Assembly (NCBI RefSeq): GCF_000764205.1
Contig: NZ_JQDZ01000104.1
Coordinates: 1 to 64,000 of the forward strand
From: Thalassotalea sp. ND16A
GTDB lineage: Bacteria; Pseudomonadota; Gammaproteobacteria; Enterobacterales; Alteromonadaceae
DNA: 64,000 nt
Reading direction: 5' to 3'
Shown: positions 37,503 to 47,692 of the stretch, piece after piece
Layout: each line of letters starts with the position of its first letter
How positions within the stretch are numbered: the stretch's first letter is position 1
Translations under genes and position numbers: made by a program
Notes under the pieces: generated by a model
What the model was told of the DNA's origin: nothing
Seen by the model: only the letters and a program-made list of their open reading frames with translations
Databases searched by the model: none

Positions 37503-39191
37503 TTACTGTTGTTCTACCCAGTTGTTTACTTTAATTTCTTCATTGCTATTGAAATCGACATTCGTTTTCCAAATTAATCTATCGACTTCTAAGTTGGTTT
37601 TCCAGATCAACCGGTCGACTTCTAGGCTAGTTTTCCAGATCAGCCTGTCGACGTTAAAACCCGTTTTCCAGATTAACCGGTCTATTTCAACATCGGTTAA
37701 CGTGCTATCGCTAATGCCATCAGCATCGGAGCCGGTTATATCCCAGACATATTCTGCCCCGAGCCCTTCAATATAAAAATTACCGTCATCATTGATGCTG
37801 GCCGGGCCGGAATAGTGTTGCTCGCCGGCGAGATCTTGAGTGATGTCTAAATCCGTATTGGCACAATCAACCGCGGAACTGTTTAATGCATCCTTGACAT
37901 TAACGACCCCGGCGCCTTGTTGAAACACACTATACGCCAATTCACCGCTCTCGGTTCGGGCAGTATGCGCACTCGCGATCAAGCGACATTTTACCTGATC
38001 AGGCGTTAAGGTTGGGTTATCGGTTAGCATCAGCGCGACTACGCCTGAAATTACCCCGGCGGCTTGTGAGGTACCTGACATTTCAAAATACCTGCCACCA
38101 TCATGATATTCCGGGTGTTCGACTACGATTTGTGAGTCATAAGACATCAACCCCGATAAATGACCACCGGGTGCGAGTATTTCCGGCTTAACAAAACCTT
38201 CATAAGTTGGGCCCGCGGCACTAAAGGTGGCCAATTTATCATCGTAGCTGTCTGTCGAGGTGTAATTATCGGTCATCGCCCCTACGGTTATGATATAAGG
38301 TACATTGCCGGGTACGCCGATGGTCATTGGTTCAGGTCCGGTATTACCGGCAGAGGCAACCACGACAATGCCGCCTTGCCATGCTTTCATTACCGCCAGA
38401 TTCAACGGGTCATCCCAGTAATTAGAACGTACCGGGCCGCTAAATGACATGTTTAATACTTTCAGGTTAATTCGATCTTTAACCTGTAAGGCCCAGTCGA
38501 TGCCACGGATCACATCGGCGTAAGTGGCCTGGCCATTGGCATCAAATGCTTTGATGCCAACAAGAGCTGCATTGGGAGCTACACCGTATATTTTGCCATA
38601 AACATCATAGTCACTGTTGGCGGCAATGCTGGCAACATGAGTACCATGGCCACTGGCTTCATCGTCGTAATTACTGACCGAATTGTTAACCGCATCATAG
38701 GTACCCCAGGCTTTATCGCGACCATATAAATCGGTAGATAAACCGGATAATTGATCTAAGCCGGTGTCTAAAAAGCCGATGGTGACGTTGTCGCCAAAGT
38801 TGTTCGCTGCATGCGCAGAGGTGGCATCAATATACTCGGCTACCACAGCTTTAGGTTGCCATTTACGTTTGCCCCATGCTCTCCCGCCGGCAAGTTTTAC
38901 CTGATAATTTTCGCTGACCTTAACCGCCACTTGCTGGCGTAATTGGCTTAATTGAGCTTCGTTTAAGTTAACCGCAACCGCATTAATAATGGCTAACTGA
39001 TGGCTTGGAACTGCCGCAAGCCTTACTAGGGTTGATTGCAATAATTCATAATTACTGGCACTGATGATATAAGACTGAGTACTATTGGTAGGCTTGGCTA
39101 CAAATACAGAATTGATAAGCCAGGCTGAAAGCCCAATAACGCCTAGCAATGTGAATGGTTTTATTATTCTACTTACTGATTTAAAAGACAT
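37503..39191 (-). CDS. S8 (subtilisin) family serine protease with DRLIWKT repeats
   Basis: A 562-residue secreted or membrane-anchored subtilase. It has an N-terminal hydrophobic segment (about 14-34), then a short propeptide-like stretch and the catalytic domain with Asp in IGFLDTGLD, His in SGHGTHVAS and Ser in MSGTSQAAG. The oxyanion Asn is in ASAGNTGPEP. The last 60 residues carry four copies of an 11-residue unit with core DRLIWKT (residues 502-545). I know of S8 proteases with C-terminal VWGT-type repeats in other phyla and these may be similar in kind, but the role is unknown. It shares a strand with its subtilase neighbour at 39470. Confidence 0.92.
   Translation of the reverse strand: MSFKSVSRIIKPFTLLGVIGLSAWLINSVFVAKPTNSTQSYIISASNYELLQSTLVRLAAVPSHQLAIINAVAVNLNEAQLSQLRQQVAVKVSENYQVKLAGGRAWGKRKWQPKAVVAEYIDATSAHAANNFGDNVTIGFLDTGLDQLSGLSTDLYGRDKAWGTYDAVNNSVSNYDDEASGHGTHVASIAANSDYDVYGKIYGVAPNAALVGIKAFDANGQATYADVIRGIDWALQVKDRINLKVLNMSFSGPVRSNYWDDPLNLAVMKAWQGGIVVVASAGNTGPEPMTIGVPGNVPYIITVGAMTDNYTSTDSYDDKLATFSAAGPTYEGFVKPEILAPGGHLSGLMSYDSQIVVEHPEYHDGGRYFEMSGTSQAAGVISGVVALMLTDNPTLTPDQVKCRLIASAHTARTESGELAYSVFQQGAGVVNVKDALNSSAVDCANTDLDITQDLAGEQHYSGPASINDDGNFYIEGLGAEYVWDITGSDADGISDSTLTDVEIDRLIWKTGFNVDRLIWKTSLEVDRLIWKTNLEVDRLIWKTNVDFNSNEEIKVNNWVEQQ
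37557..37688. repeat. 33-bp coding repeat, four units
   Basis: Encodes four consecutive 11-residue units with core DRLIWKT at the C-terminus of the subtilase above. The DNA units differ at synonymous and a few non-synonymous sites. Confidence 0.9.
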
Positions 39192-39469
39192 TCTCTTCCC
39201 CTTTGTGCAACATACATAAAACTCATTTTAAAAACATAAGGGATAATATCTGCGGATTTATACTGCATTGTGTAACCAATATAAATTGCTAATTTGATAT
39301 GTTAAAAAATCGTTATTATTCTAACTTTTATGCAACATATCGACAAAACACCCTGTATGTCAACATTAGCCGGGCTAACGTTAAATTTTTTTAATCATTT
39401 TCGTAAGGTTAAAACAACAATATCCAGCCGATAAAATCGGCCGGATATTAATCACGCGTTAATTAAAAA

Positions 39470-41296
39470 CTAAAAGCTTACGGTTGAGTCCGCAGAACAG
39501 TTACTTGTACCTTGATCACATACTGAATAGGTGTAAGTGCCCGATGTTCTGAAACTGTCGGTGTAAGCGCCGTCATTGGTTGTAGTCGTTAATAAGCTAC
39601 CGTTTTTGTAGATATCAACACTTGACGTACTCGCGCCAGACCAAGATAAATCTACTTTATTTTTGCCTTTAGCTCGGTAACCATTGGCTGTTAAAGAAAT
39701 ATCACCTACAGGTGGTTCAACTACAACACCACAACCATTGGCGGTTAAATAATCGCTTGCCGCTTTTGCTTTCACAATACCTGCGCCAAAGTAGACATCG
39801 TTACCGGCAGCGCCGGCATCTTCGGCGGTCGCTTTTAATGCTTCACGAATGTCAGTACCAGTACAACCGTTATGGTTAGACCAAACTAGGGCGGCGATAC
39901 CTGATACCGCAGGTGTCGCCATTGATGTACCACTCATGAAACCATAATCCGAAGTACCAATGTTAATGTCTGCGGTTGTTGCGGCAATTAGCGCTGCTCT
40001 GTCTTCAAACGTGGCACCAACTGCTGGAATTGTGGTGGCGTTGGTCTCACCTAACGTGCCGTATAACATACCGGCTTCATTATTAATGATCATGGCGCCA
40101 ATACCGCCAGAATTTTCACAGTTAAGCACTTTGTCGTGGAACGAAATAGCGCCACGGTCAATCACACAAATATTACCATTGGCACCGCCATCAGTAGTTT
40201 CTGCTGTGCCCATGTAGTAAGTATTGCCACTAACGCTACCTGAATTTTCCATCGCTGATGCCGCAAAGTATTGGCCATCGGCGCTCATAGAAGCACTCGT
40301 TGCCATGTCTGCCGGGTAGGTTGATAAGGTATCGACACCACCGGCGGTTACTTCAACACAAACCGTTTCATCGGTTACGGTTGTCGCATTTTTACCACGA
40401 CCGGTAGTAACCGTACAGCTTGGGAATTGTGAGAAATCGGCAATGTTATTATCGCCGTCATTGGCACCAATCATCATTACTGACGGGTAACCGGCAGGGT
40501 ATGAACGTACGCTGTTACCATCGTTACCGGCAGCAGCTACCACTAAACCACCCGCGGCAGTAAATGCTTTAAACGCATTCTCTTCAGTGCTATTGGCACC
40601 ACCGCCACCTAAACTCATGCTAATGATGTTGGCACCTGCGGCCGTACACTTATCGGCAGCGTGGGCCAGGTCAGATGAATAACCCCAACCATCAGCATTG
40701 AATACTTTGATAATGTGCAAATCGGCACCTGGCGCCATACCAACAACACCTACGCTGTTGTCAGCTGCGGCAATAGTACCAGCAACGTGTGTGCCGTGAG
40801 GACCGCCATTTTCATCCCAGTTGCCAGTTCCTGAATCGTTATCACCGCTGATGTTATTCCAAACGAAATCAGAGTTTGAACGGTCTAAACCCGAATCGAT
40901 AATACAAACCTTCATGCCGGCATTGCTATTAAAACTTAGTTGATCCGCTTGCGATTGGTATACCGCATATGGGGTGATTTGCATTGCTGATGGATCACCC
41001 GCATCATCGCTGTATACAGATAACGGCATACGGCGTTGATCTTCTTCAACCGCGTGAATATGTGGATTATTCATTAAGCCTTTTACTTGCTCTAAGTTTT
41101 TCCCTGAAAACGAGGCGGCGATAAAGCCATTGCCATCAACCTTCAGTTCAGCGCCTAATTTCTTGGCAAGAGCTTTCACTACACCTTTGTTATTATTGTC
41201 AACGCGCATAATGTAACGATCGTCTGCCGCTTGTGCGCTAAATACTGAAGTAACAGCTAGGGCAACAATGGATGTTGCAAATTTTGATATTTTCAT
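39470..41296 (-). CDS. Secreted S8 serine protease with PA insert
   Basis: A 608-residue exported subtilase. Signal peptide MKISKFATSIVALAVTSVFSAQA, an inhibitor-I9-type propeptide (about 26-95), catalytic domain with Asp in VCIIDSGLDR, His in GPHGTHVAGT and Ser in MSGTSMATPAVSG, and a PA-domain-like insert (NICVIDRGAISFHDKVLNC and GAMIINNEAG) between the His and Ser blocks. After about residue 520 comes a C-terminal beta-sandwich, fibronectin-like, with NGYRAKGKNKVDLSW. This is the typical design of Alteromonadales extracellular proteases. It is divergent from the related protease at 41683. Confidence 0.95.
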   Translation of the reverse strand: MKISKFATSIVALAVTSVFSAQAADDRYIMRVDNNNKGVVKALAKKLGAELKVDGNGFIAASFSGKNLEQVKGLMNNPHIHAVEEDQRRMPLSVYSDDAGDPSAMQITPYAVYQSQADQLSFNSNAGMKVCIIDSGLDRSNSDFVWNNISGDNDSGTGNWDENGGPHGTHVAGTIAAADNSVGVVGMAPGADLHIIKVFNADGWGYSSDLAHAADKCTAAGANIISMSLGGGGANSTEENAFKAFTAAGGLVVAAAGNDGNSVRSYPAGYPSVMMIGANDGDNNIADFSQFPSCTVTTGRGKNATTVTDETVCVEVTAGGVDTLSTYPADMATSASMSADGQYFAASAMENSGSVSGNTYYMGTAETTDGGANGNICVIDRGAISFHDKVLNCENSGGIGAMIINNEAGMLYGTLGETNATTIPAVGATFEDRAALIAATTADINIGTSDYGFMSGTSMATPAVSGIAALVWSNHNGCTGTDIREALKATAEDAGAAGNDVYFGAGIVKAKAASDYLTANGCGVVVEPPVGDISLTANGYRAKGKNKVDLSWSGASTSSVDIYKNGSLLTTTTNDGAYTDSFRTSGTYTYSVCDQGTSNCSADSTVSF

Positions 41297-41682
41297 AGTA
41301 TGTAATTTCTCTTGGTTGTTTGAGCTTATTCTTTTTATATTAAGATTGTTTTATTCAGTCATTGTTATTCCGTGTGACTCTAGTGACCGCATCATTTCCT
41401 TGAATCTTGGTATGTCTCCATACTAGCAGCTGCCCAATTGACACCTAGCAAATTCACGACGACTTTTCGCACTGTCCCGACACCGACCTGTTAAGTGCTT
41501 TAAAAACAACTGGTTAGTGTTACGTTGTGAATTTGTCATGTCGTGTTTTTAATAGTCATTGTCAGCTTTTTGCTAGTTAATTGCTTGCTAACTAAGCATG
41601 CTGAAGGGGTTGGGAATTACCACCAGTTTCCGCTTTATCGATGCAATTTAGCCGATACGTTATTAATAATAAGAGAGATAAA
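41297..41682. other. Intergenic region between divergent subtilases
   Basis: 386 bases that must hold both subtilase promoters. I see no RNA gene, dispersed repeat or good open frame. A GAGAGA ribosome binding site for the right-hand gene is at 41673-41678. Confidence 0.5.
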
Positions 41683-44058
41683 ATGAAAGCAAATAGATTA
41701 ACGCCAAAGAGATTACTACTGAGCACGCTTGCTCTGTCGGTAATGACAGCAACAAGCATGACGCAAGCAAGTGAATTGAGAGAAGTTAGCCAAATAAATG
41801 AGCCAAGTGAGACGATCACTTTTGCTCAATGGCAAAGCAAACAGCAGCAACAGCGTTTAGATAAAACCGACCGACTAATTGTAAAATTTAAAGACAAGCA
41901 TCAGGGGAAATCCATTCCACCAGGGTTGGCGAAAAAAGCCGGATTGGCGTTAAAGCATGAAAAAATCTTAAAAAATGGCCACCACATTATTTCATTTGGT
42001 CAGCAAAAAAATATGAAAGATGTGAAGGCGTTGATCAATAAATTGAAAAATCATAAGTCGATTGAATTTATCGAACCGGATCATAAGCGCTTTTTAATGG
42101 CACAAAACCAGCCATGGGGCATTAGCAATACTCAGTCTGACTTGCTCAGCGACAATGATGCCAGCAACATGACGGTTTGTATCATTGACTCGGGTTACCA
42201 ACAAGATAACCCGGACTTAAGTGCCAACAATGCTACCGGTACCAACAATTCAGGCACCGGTAACTGGTATCAAAATGGCGGTTCACACGGAACTCATGTA
42301 GCCGGCACGATTGCGGCGGTAAATAATAGCGAAGGCGTAGTCGGTATTATGCCGAATACCAATGTAAACCTGCATATTGTCAAAGTGTTTAATGAATCTG
42401 GCTGGGGCTATACCGGTGAGCTTGTCGATGCGGTTGATACTTGTGTGAATAATGGCGCACAAGTTATCAACATGAGTTTAGGTGGTGCCGGTTCAAGTAA
42501 TACCGAGAAAAATGCACTACAAGCTGCCGCTGACGCCGGTATTTTACTGGTTGCCGCATCAGGCAACGATGGCAATTCAACCATGTCATACCCGGCATCT
42601 TATGATGCGGTTATGGCCGTTGGCGCGGTCGATCAAAATGGTCAGCACGCAGAATTTTCACAATACACCAGCCAGGTTGAAATTGCAGCACCGGGGGAGG
42701 CGATACTATCCACCGTTGCTGGTGATGGCCGCCTGGGGTATATCACCATTGGTGGTACGACCTATGGTAACGATGAAGTGGTGCCGCAAACCCGTTATGT
42801 CCAAAGTGGCTCAAATTATGTGGTAACCAACGTTAATGGCAGCGCCAGTGGCGTGTTAGCAAGTTGTACTATCTCGGGCAGCAGTTATAGCTGTAGTAAT
42901 GTTGCCGGTAACATCTGTTTGGCCGAACGTAATGATAATCAGGTAGGCAGTAATTACCCGGAAATCAACCCTGCCAAAGCCTGTACCGATGCTGGTGCCG
43001 CCGGGGTTATTGTTTACAGTGACAGTGCTCGTCCCGGGTTACAAAACCCTTTCTTGGTAGATGGCAGCAGTGACGTTAATGTGCCAACTGTATCCATTAA
43101 CCGCTCTTTGGCCCAACAACTGCTTAGCCAGTTGGGCAGCAACGTTGAGCTAACGGTTAATGATGGCCAAAACTACGCTTATTACAACGGTACCTCGATG
43201 GCTACACCACATGTTACCGGTGTGGCGGCATTAGCATGGAGCAATAACCCAAGTTGTACTGCCGATGATGTTCGCAGTGCCCTTAAATCTACCGCCATTG
43301 ACTTAGAAACGGCAGGCCGTGATGACAAAACGGGCTTTGGCTTGGCACAAGCCAAAGCCGCCTCAGATTTGTTAGCTGCAGGCTGTGGCACCACCACACC
43401 ACCACCAACCGGCGGTAACGTACTTGAAAACGGCGTTGCCAAAACCAACCTTACGGCGAACAGTTCTGAAGAGCTGAGTTTTACCATTGAAGTTCCGGCT
43501 GGCTCAACCGATCTAAGCTTTGACATGTCTGGTGGTACCGGTGATGCCGATCTATACGTGAAATTTGGCTCCGCACCAACGAGCAGCAGTTACGATTGCC
43601 GACCTTATCAAAGTGGTAATAGTGAAAGCTGCCCAATCAATAACGTACAAACGGGCACCTACTACGTAAACGTTATTGCTTACTCGACGTTCTCGGGCGT
43701 TAGCTTAACGGCGAACTATACCGAAAGTTCAACCGGAGGCACCGGTGGTGCAACTGGCGGCTCTGCTACTGTGAGCGATATCAGTGTTGCTCGCAGAGCG
43801 TGGCAGTACTACACCATTGATGTGCCAGCAGGAATGGCAACATTAGATTTTACCATGAGTGGTGGTACCGGAGATGCTGATATGTACATCAAACAAGGCG
43901 CACAACCAAGTTCATCGAGCTACGATTGTCGCCCATATGAAAGTGGCAATAATGAATTTTGTTCATTCAACAACCCGGCAGCAACAACCTGGCATATCGG
44001 CATATATGGCTATAGAGCCGCAAGTGGAGTGAACTTGGATGTAAGCTATAATCCATAA
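41683..44058 (+). CDS. Secreted S8 serine protease with two C-terminal PPC domains
   Basis: A 791-residue exported subtilase, paralogous to its divergent neighbour. Start at 41683 gives a clean signal peptide (MKANRLTPKRLLLSTLALSV and on to TQA) after an AGAGAG site; an upstream ATG at 41641 would add 14 residues. It has an I9 propeptide, the triad Asp in VCIIDSGYQ, His in GSHGTHVAGT, Ser in YNGTSMATPHVTG, and a PA-type insert between His and Ser blocks. Two prepeptidase C-terminal domains follow (about 600-690 and 705-791), both with the SGGTGDAD(L/M)Y block. Both PPC domains hold the SYDCRPY...GN block, so they share a recent origin. Confidence 0.95.
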   Translation: MKANRLTPKRLLLSTLALSVMTATSMTQASELREVSQINEPSETITFAQWQSKQQQQRLDKTDRLIVKFKDKHQGKSIPPGLAKKAGLALKHEKILKNGHHIISFGQQKNMKDVKALINKLKNHKSIEFIEPDHKRFLMAQNQPWGISNTQSDLLSDNDASNMTVCIIDSGYQQDNPDLSANNATGTNNSGTGNWYQNGGSHGTHVAGTIAAVNNSEGVVGIMPNTNVNLHIVKVFNESGWGYTGELVDAVDTCVNNGAQVINMSLGGAGSSNTEKNALQAAADAGILLVAASGNDGNSTMSYPASYDAVMAVGAVDQNGQHAEFSQYTSQVEIAAPGEAILSTVAGDGRLGYITIGGTTYGNDEVVPQTRYVQSGSNYVVTNVNGSASGVLASCTISGSSYSCSNVAGNICLAERNDNQVGSNYPEINPAKACTDAGAAGVIVYSDSARPGLQNPFLVDGSSDVNVPTVSINRSLAQQLLSQLGSNVELTVNDGQNYAYYNGTSMATPHVTGVAALAWSNNPSCTADDVRSALKSTAIDLETAGRDDKTGFGLAQAKAASDLLAAGCGTTTPPPTGGNVLENGVAKTNLTANSSEELSFTIEVPAGSTDLSFDMSGGTGDADLYVKFGSAPTSSSYDCRPYQSGNSESCPINNVQTGTYYVNVIAYSTFSGVSLTANYTESSTGGTGGATGGSATVSDISVARRAWQYYTIDVPAGMATLDFTMSGGTGDADMYIKQGAQPSSSSYDCRPYESGNNEFCSFNNPAATTWHIGIYGYRAASGVNLDVSYNP

Positions 44059-44219
44059 CTGTGCTGTGACCAGTTAAGCACAACAGTTAAGCGCTACAGT
44101 AAAGGGAAAATGGTTAACACTGTTTTCCCTTTTTACATGGTGATTTACTTAGCACTAAATAGATAAATAGCTAAACAAGCTTTTCCATTATCATCATCAA
44201 AATCCAGATGAAAAAGGGA

Positions 44220-46745
44220 TTAGGAAAGCTGTTTCTTATTCAGTGGCTTAAAGTAGAACAGCAATAAAGGTAGCAGAGTTAAATTTGCCAGCAGCGCAAC
44301 CATCATTGAAAAACCGGTCAACAGTCCAAAATAAATGGTAGGGAGAAAATTGGACAAGGTGAGTATCGAGAAACCTAAGGTGATGGTGATTGAGGTATAG
44401 TACATCGCCCGGCCAATGCTGGCATGAGCAATGAACATGGCTTTTAGGTAATCACCGCCTTTCTGATATTCCAGCTTAAATCGATGAACATAATGAATCG
44501 AGTCATCAACCGCAATACCGACACTAATTGCGGCGATGGTGATGGTCATGATATCAAGCGGCACATGGGCCCATCCCATAATGCCGAGCACCATCAGCGC
44601 AGAAACGAGATTTGGGATCAGGGTGATCAACGCCAATTTGAAATTTTTATACATCATCATGAACATTATCAAAATACAGAAAAACACTATGCCGAGAGTT
44701 TTTATCTGTGAGTTAAATAAGCTCTTCAGCATATTGTTGTATAACACCAGCATGCCTGAAAATTTAATTTGCTCAGGTTTTAAGCCAAACTTACTGGTTA
44801 GCCCCTGCTCAATTTCATTGAGCAACGCCGTACGTTTCAGTGATTTATCGCTTTCGAATAAGCGAATACTAAAGCGTATTTGATCGCCATCTTGCGATAT
44901 GTAGGGCGTTAGAATTACGTCTTTTACCGATTCGGGTAATTTTGAATATAAAATCTCTAAGGTAAAATCATCATTTTTGCTTGCCGGTGAAACCTGATTA
45001 ATTAATGCCATCCCCGATACCACCGACAGCACTTTACCCGTTTGCGGCAGGCTCTCTAAATAACTATGATATTTTTTGATGTTGGCAAGCATGTTAAGGT
45101 TAAACCAATAGCCGTTATAAGCATTGGCCGGTTGTTCTGCCGAAAACTCGGATAAATCGTCGTCGTCCAAACCAAGTTCCGCCATTAACTCGTCATCCTC
45201 TTCCGTTGCTGTATCTACCACTTCTAGTGGAATAATCGGGGCATCGATGATCACTTCCAATGGCGTGGTGCCACCGAGTTTTTGATCGATAAGCACCATG
45301 CCCTGGTAGATCTCGGTGGATTTTTTAAAATAATCAATAAAACGATTTTCAACGGTAAGTCGAGTTACACCAACAATGCTTAAGATGACGATAATAAGGT
45401 AGAATAATATGACTAGCCTGCCGTTGGCCAATAAATTATGGGCAAGCCAGAGGACAATGCGCTTGGTAAAGTTTTGTTGATTCACCGGCACCCCGGGTGA
45501 AAATTGCATCATCATCACCGGAAACAGGGTAAAAGCCATAATAAAAGCCAAAGTTATCCCTAAGCTCATCATCCAGCCAAACTCTATGACTGGCCGGATA
45601 TCGCTCACCATGAGCGAACCGAAGGCAATGATGGTGGTAGTGGTGGTAAATAAACAGGGAATAAGTTTTTTTCTCAACGTGGTGGAGACCAGCACCAGTT
45701 GACTCGCTTGGGGGGTTTGCCAGTGTAATTCCTGATAGCGCACGATCAGATGAATGAGCAAAGAGAGGGTCAGGATCAACATTAGTGAAATGAAATTTGA
45801 AGATACCACCGTCACCGGCCAGTCGACCAGACCAAGAAAACCCACCATCGCAGCACCGGTAATGACACAAGTAATTAACGGTAACAACACCCACTTTAAT
45901 CGACTAAAGGCGACCGCTAAGGTAATGATAATAAAAACGAAGACAATAATACCAAAACTCATTAGGTCGTGCCGGATAAAGGCAATGGAATCTGCCGTGA
46001 TCATCGGCAAACCACCAAGGTGTAACTGACCAAATTGTTGATAATCACTCATTACCCGGCGCACGTTGTTAATCAGCTTGGCTTCTTTGTTTTGCAACTC
46101 CTTGGCATATGCTGAATAGGCATTGTTAATTGCTGTCAGCTGTCGTTGCTGTTCAGCACTGAGGTCTTGCTCTGCGGCCGTTACTTTTAACGAGTTTCTT
46201 TGCTTGGCCAGCTCTAACAAGGTGTGGTCTTGCTTGATGTTGAGTATTAATGCCACGGTTTGGCTGTCGGCACTGATCAATAAATTCCGATACAGCGGAC
46301 TTGTCACTAACTCTTCCCGGGCTAACTTGGGCTCGGTGCCAGCGCTTAGCAGTGTTGGTGTTTGCTGTTGCAGTAATTGCAAAGAAATTGGCGGGCTGCT
46401 GACCAAGGGCACATTTAAAATACTGATGACGGTTGCTACGTCGGCTACGTCTTCGAGACGAGCAGACAACGAAATTAGCTGATCTAGAGTTTCCTTAGCG
46501 AATACCGGCTGGCTCGGACTAAACGTCATAATGAGATAATCATCAGAACCATACTGAGCTTTTATTTCTCGGTAAAACTGTAAACTGGCATCATTTTCGA
46601 GCACCAGAGTTTCGCTGGAGGCATCTAATCTAAAATTGCTTATATGGGCAGCAAAAAATAAACTGATGAGGATGATGACGGCAGTAACTAGCTTAGGTTT
46701 TGCCAGAATTTGCCGTTCATAAAAATCACCGAAGTTAAAAAACAT
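44220..46745 (-). CDS. RND/MMPL-family exporter (HAE3-like)
   Basis: A 841-residue inner-membrane transporter of the RND superfamily. It has a single N-terminal helix, a large periplasmic loop, five helices in the middle, a second loop (about 430-620, with an acidic low-complexity stretch EEDDELMAELGLDDDDLSE) and a final five-helix set. GIAVDDSIHYVHRF is the charged helix-4-like motif typical of these exporters. The group often exports lipids or hydrophobic compounds; substrate is not evident. It lacks a membrane-fusion partner nearby. It is convergent with the subtilase at 41683. Confidence 0.85.
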   Translation of the reverse strand: MFFNFGDFYERQILAKPKLVTAVIILISLFFAAHISNFRLDASSETLVLENDASLQFYREIKAQYGSDDYLIMTFSPSQPVFAKETLDQLISLSARLEDVADVATVISILNVPLVSSPPISLQLLQQQTPTLLSAGTEPKLAREELVTSPLYRNLLISADSQTVALILNIKQDHTLLELAKQRNSLKVTAAEQDLSAEQQRQLTAINNAYSAYAKELQNKEAKLINNVRRVMSDYQQFGQLHLGGLPMITADSIAFIRHDLMSFGIIVFVFIIITLAVAFSRLKWVLLPLITCVITGAAMVGFLGLVDWPVTVVSSNFISLMLILTLSLLIHLIVRYQELHWQTPQASQLVLVSTTLRKKLIPCLFTTTTTIIAFGSLMVSDIRPVIEFGWMMSLGITLAFIMAFTLFPVMMMQFSPGVPVNQQNFTKRIVLWLAHNLLANGRLVILFYLIIVILSIVGVTRLTVENRFIDYFKKSTEIYQGMVLIDQKLGGTTPLEVIIDAPIIPLEVVDTATEEDDELMAELGLDDDDLSEFSAEQPANAYNGYWFNLNMLANIKKYHSYLESLPQTGKVLSVVSGMALINQVSPASKNDDFTLEILYSKLPESVKDVILTPYISQDGDQIRFSIRLFESDKSLKRTALLNEIEQGLTSKFGLKPEQIKFSGMLVLYNNMLKSLFNSQIKTLGIVFFCILIMFMMMYKNFKLALITLIPNLVSALMVLGIMGWAHVPLDIMTITIAAISVGIAVDDSIHYVHRFKLEYQKGGDYLKAMFIAHASIGRAMYYTSITITLGFSILTLSNFLPTIYFGLLTGFSMMVALLANLTLLPLLLFYFKPLNKKQLS

Positions 46746-47051
46746 AGCGATCCCTGGTTTTATTGAACATCAAACTTATAAACTCTATAAAGCAGTAGTT
46801 AATCGTTTTATCTCAGGCATCCATGCCTTCGGTTCATAGAACTGCTTCGCAAAGAAGAATTGTTCCATACAATTCTTTAACCATTAAAAATGAGCAGATA
46901 ATTGATCAACTTGGTAATAGTATGTCGCATTTTAAAAAAAGTGCCGATTAAAACTGCTCAAAATTGCGTATCCGGTAAATGGCTCAAGCTTAGAGGGCGC
47001 GCATTACGTTTGTTTTTTTATCCCTACTATTGTTGCTGCGCTTAAAATAAA
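46746..47051. repeat. Intergenic region with dispersed 54-bp repeat
   Basis: 306 bases without a gene. It holds, at 46863-46916, the second copy of the 54-base block found at 28330-28383 (starting TTCCATACAATTC and ending ATCAACTTGGTA). Confidence 0.75.
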
Positions 47052-47300
47052 CTATATATCTTTAGCTGGTGGAATATCGGTAAATACGCTGTTGCTCATC
47101 CATTGACTTACATTTTGAGTCAAGGCTTTATGGCCAATCAAGGTTAATTGCGCTGTTTTTATCGCTTTTTTATAAGTCGTATCACCCATCCATATATCGG
47201 CCATGATTTTTACTGTGGTGGTAAAGTATATGTCAATTTCTTTGCCAGGATCTTTGACACATAAATCGACATTGTCAGCTTGTACCACCAGCCGCTAACG
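47052..47300 (-). pseudogene. Fragment of an HxlR-type regulator (C-terminal part)
   Basis: The minus-strand frame encodes LVVQADNVDLCVKDPG, then EIDIYFTTTVKIMADIWMGD, KTAQLTLIGHKAL and QWMSNSVF. This follows the C-terminal sterol-carrier-like domain of long HxlR/winged-helix regulators. A TAG at 47295-47297 stops the frame on the upstream side, and no helix-turn-helix is coded further up. The 78-residue remainder is therefore read as the dead 3' part of a regulator gene. Whether the small GTG-started frame is still made is unknown. Confidence 0.6.
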
Positions 47301-47692
47301 ACAATGTGAATGATAACATTAACCCGGTGAGTCTATTATATTATGCCGCCTCAACTTGTGGGTGAACCCCTTGTTCATGCTCACAAGAAACGCCATTTAA
47401 TATGGTGTTGCAAGCCAGTTAGTGCACAACGGCAATAAACTTGATGATGGCACACATTATCAAGTTTATTTTTTTGCACTGCTATAGCCCTGAAAGTGAT
47501 ATTCACCGGTCTGTTGAAAGCGCCACTTTATCGAACCATAGCTCGCCAGCAAAACATGAAAGTTTACACTTTCTAACCTAAACTTATTCAATGCTGTAGA
47601 TAGCTACAAGAACATCATTTCATCTCGTCTGGTTGAAATTGAGTTTCAATGTTCTTGCGAGAAATACCCACCAACTTCTATTGGAGAAAGTC
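47301..47692. other. Intergenic region before TPR gene
   Basis: 392 bases with no convincing gene. It should hold the promoter of the TPR gene. A GGAGAAAG ribosome binding site ends at 47690. Confidence 0.5.
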
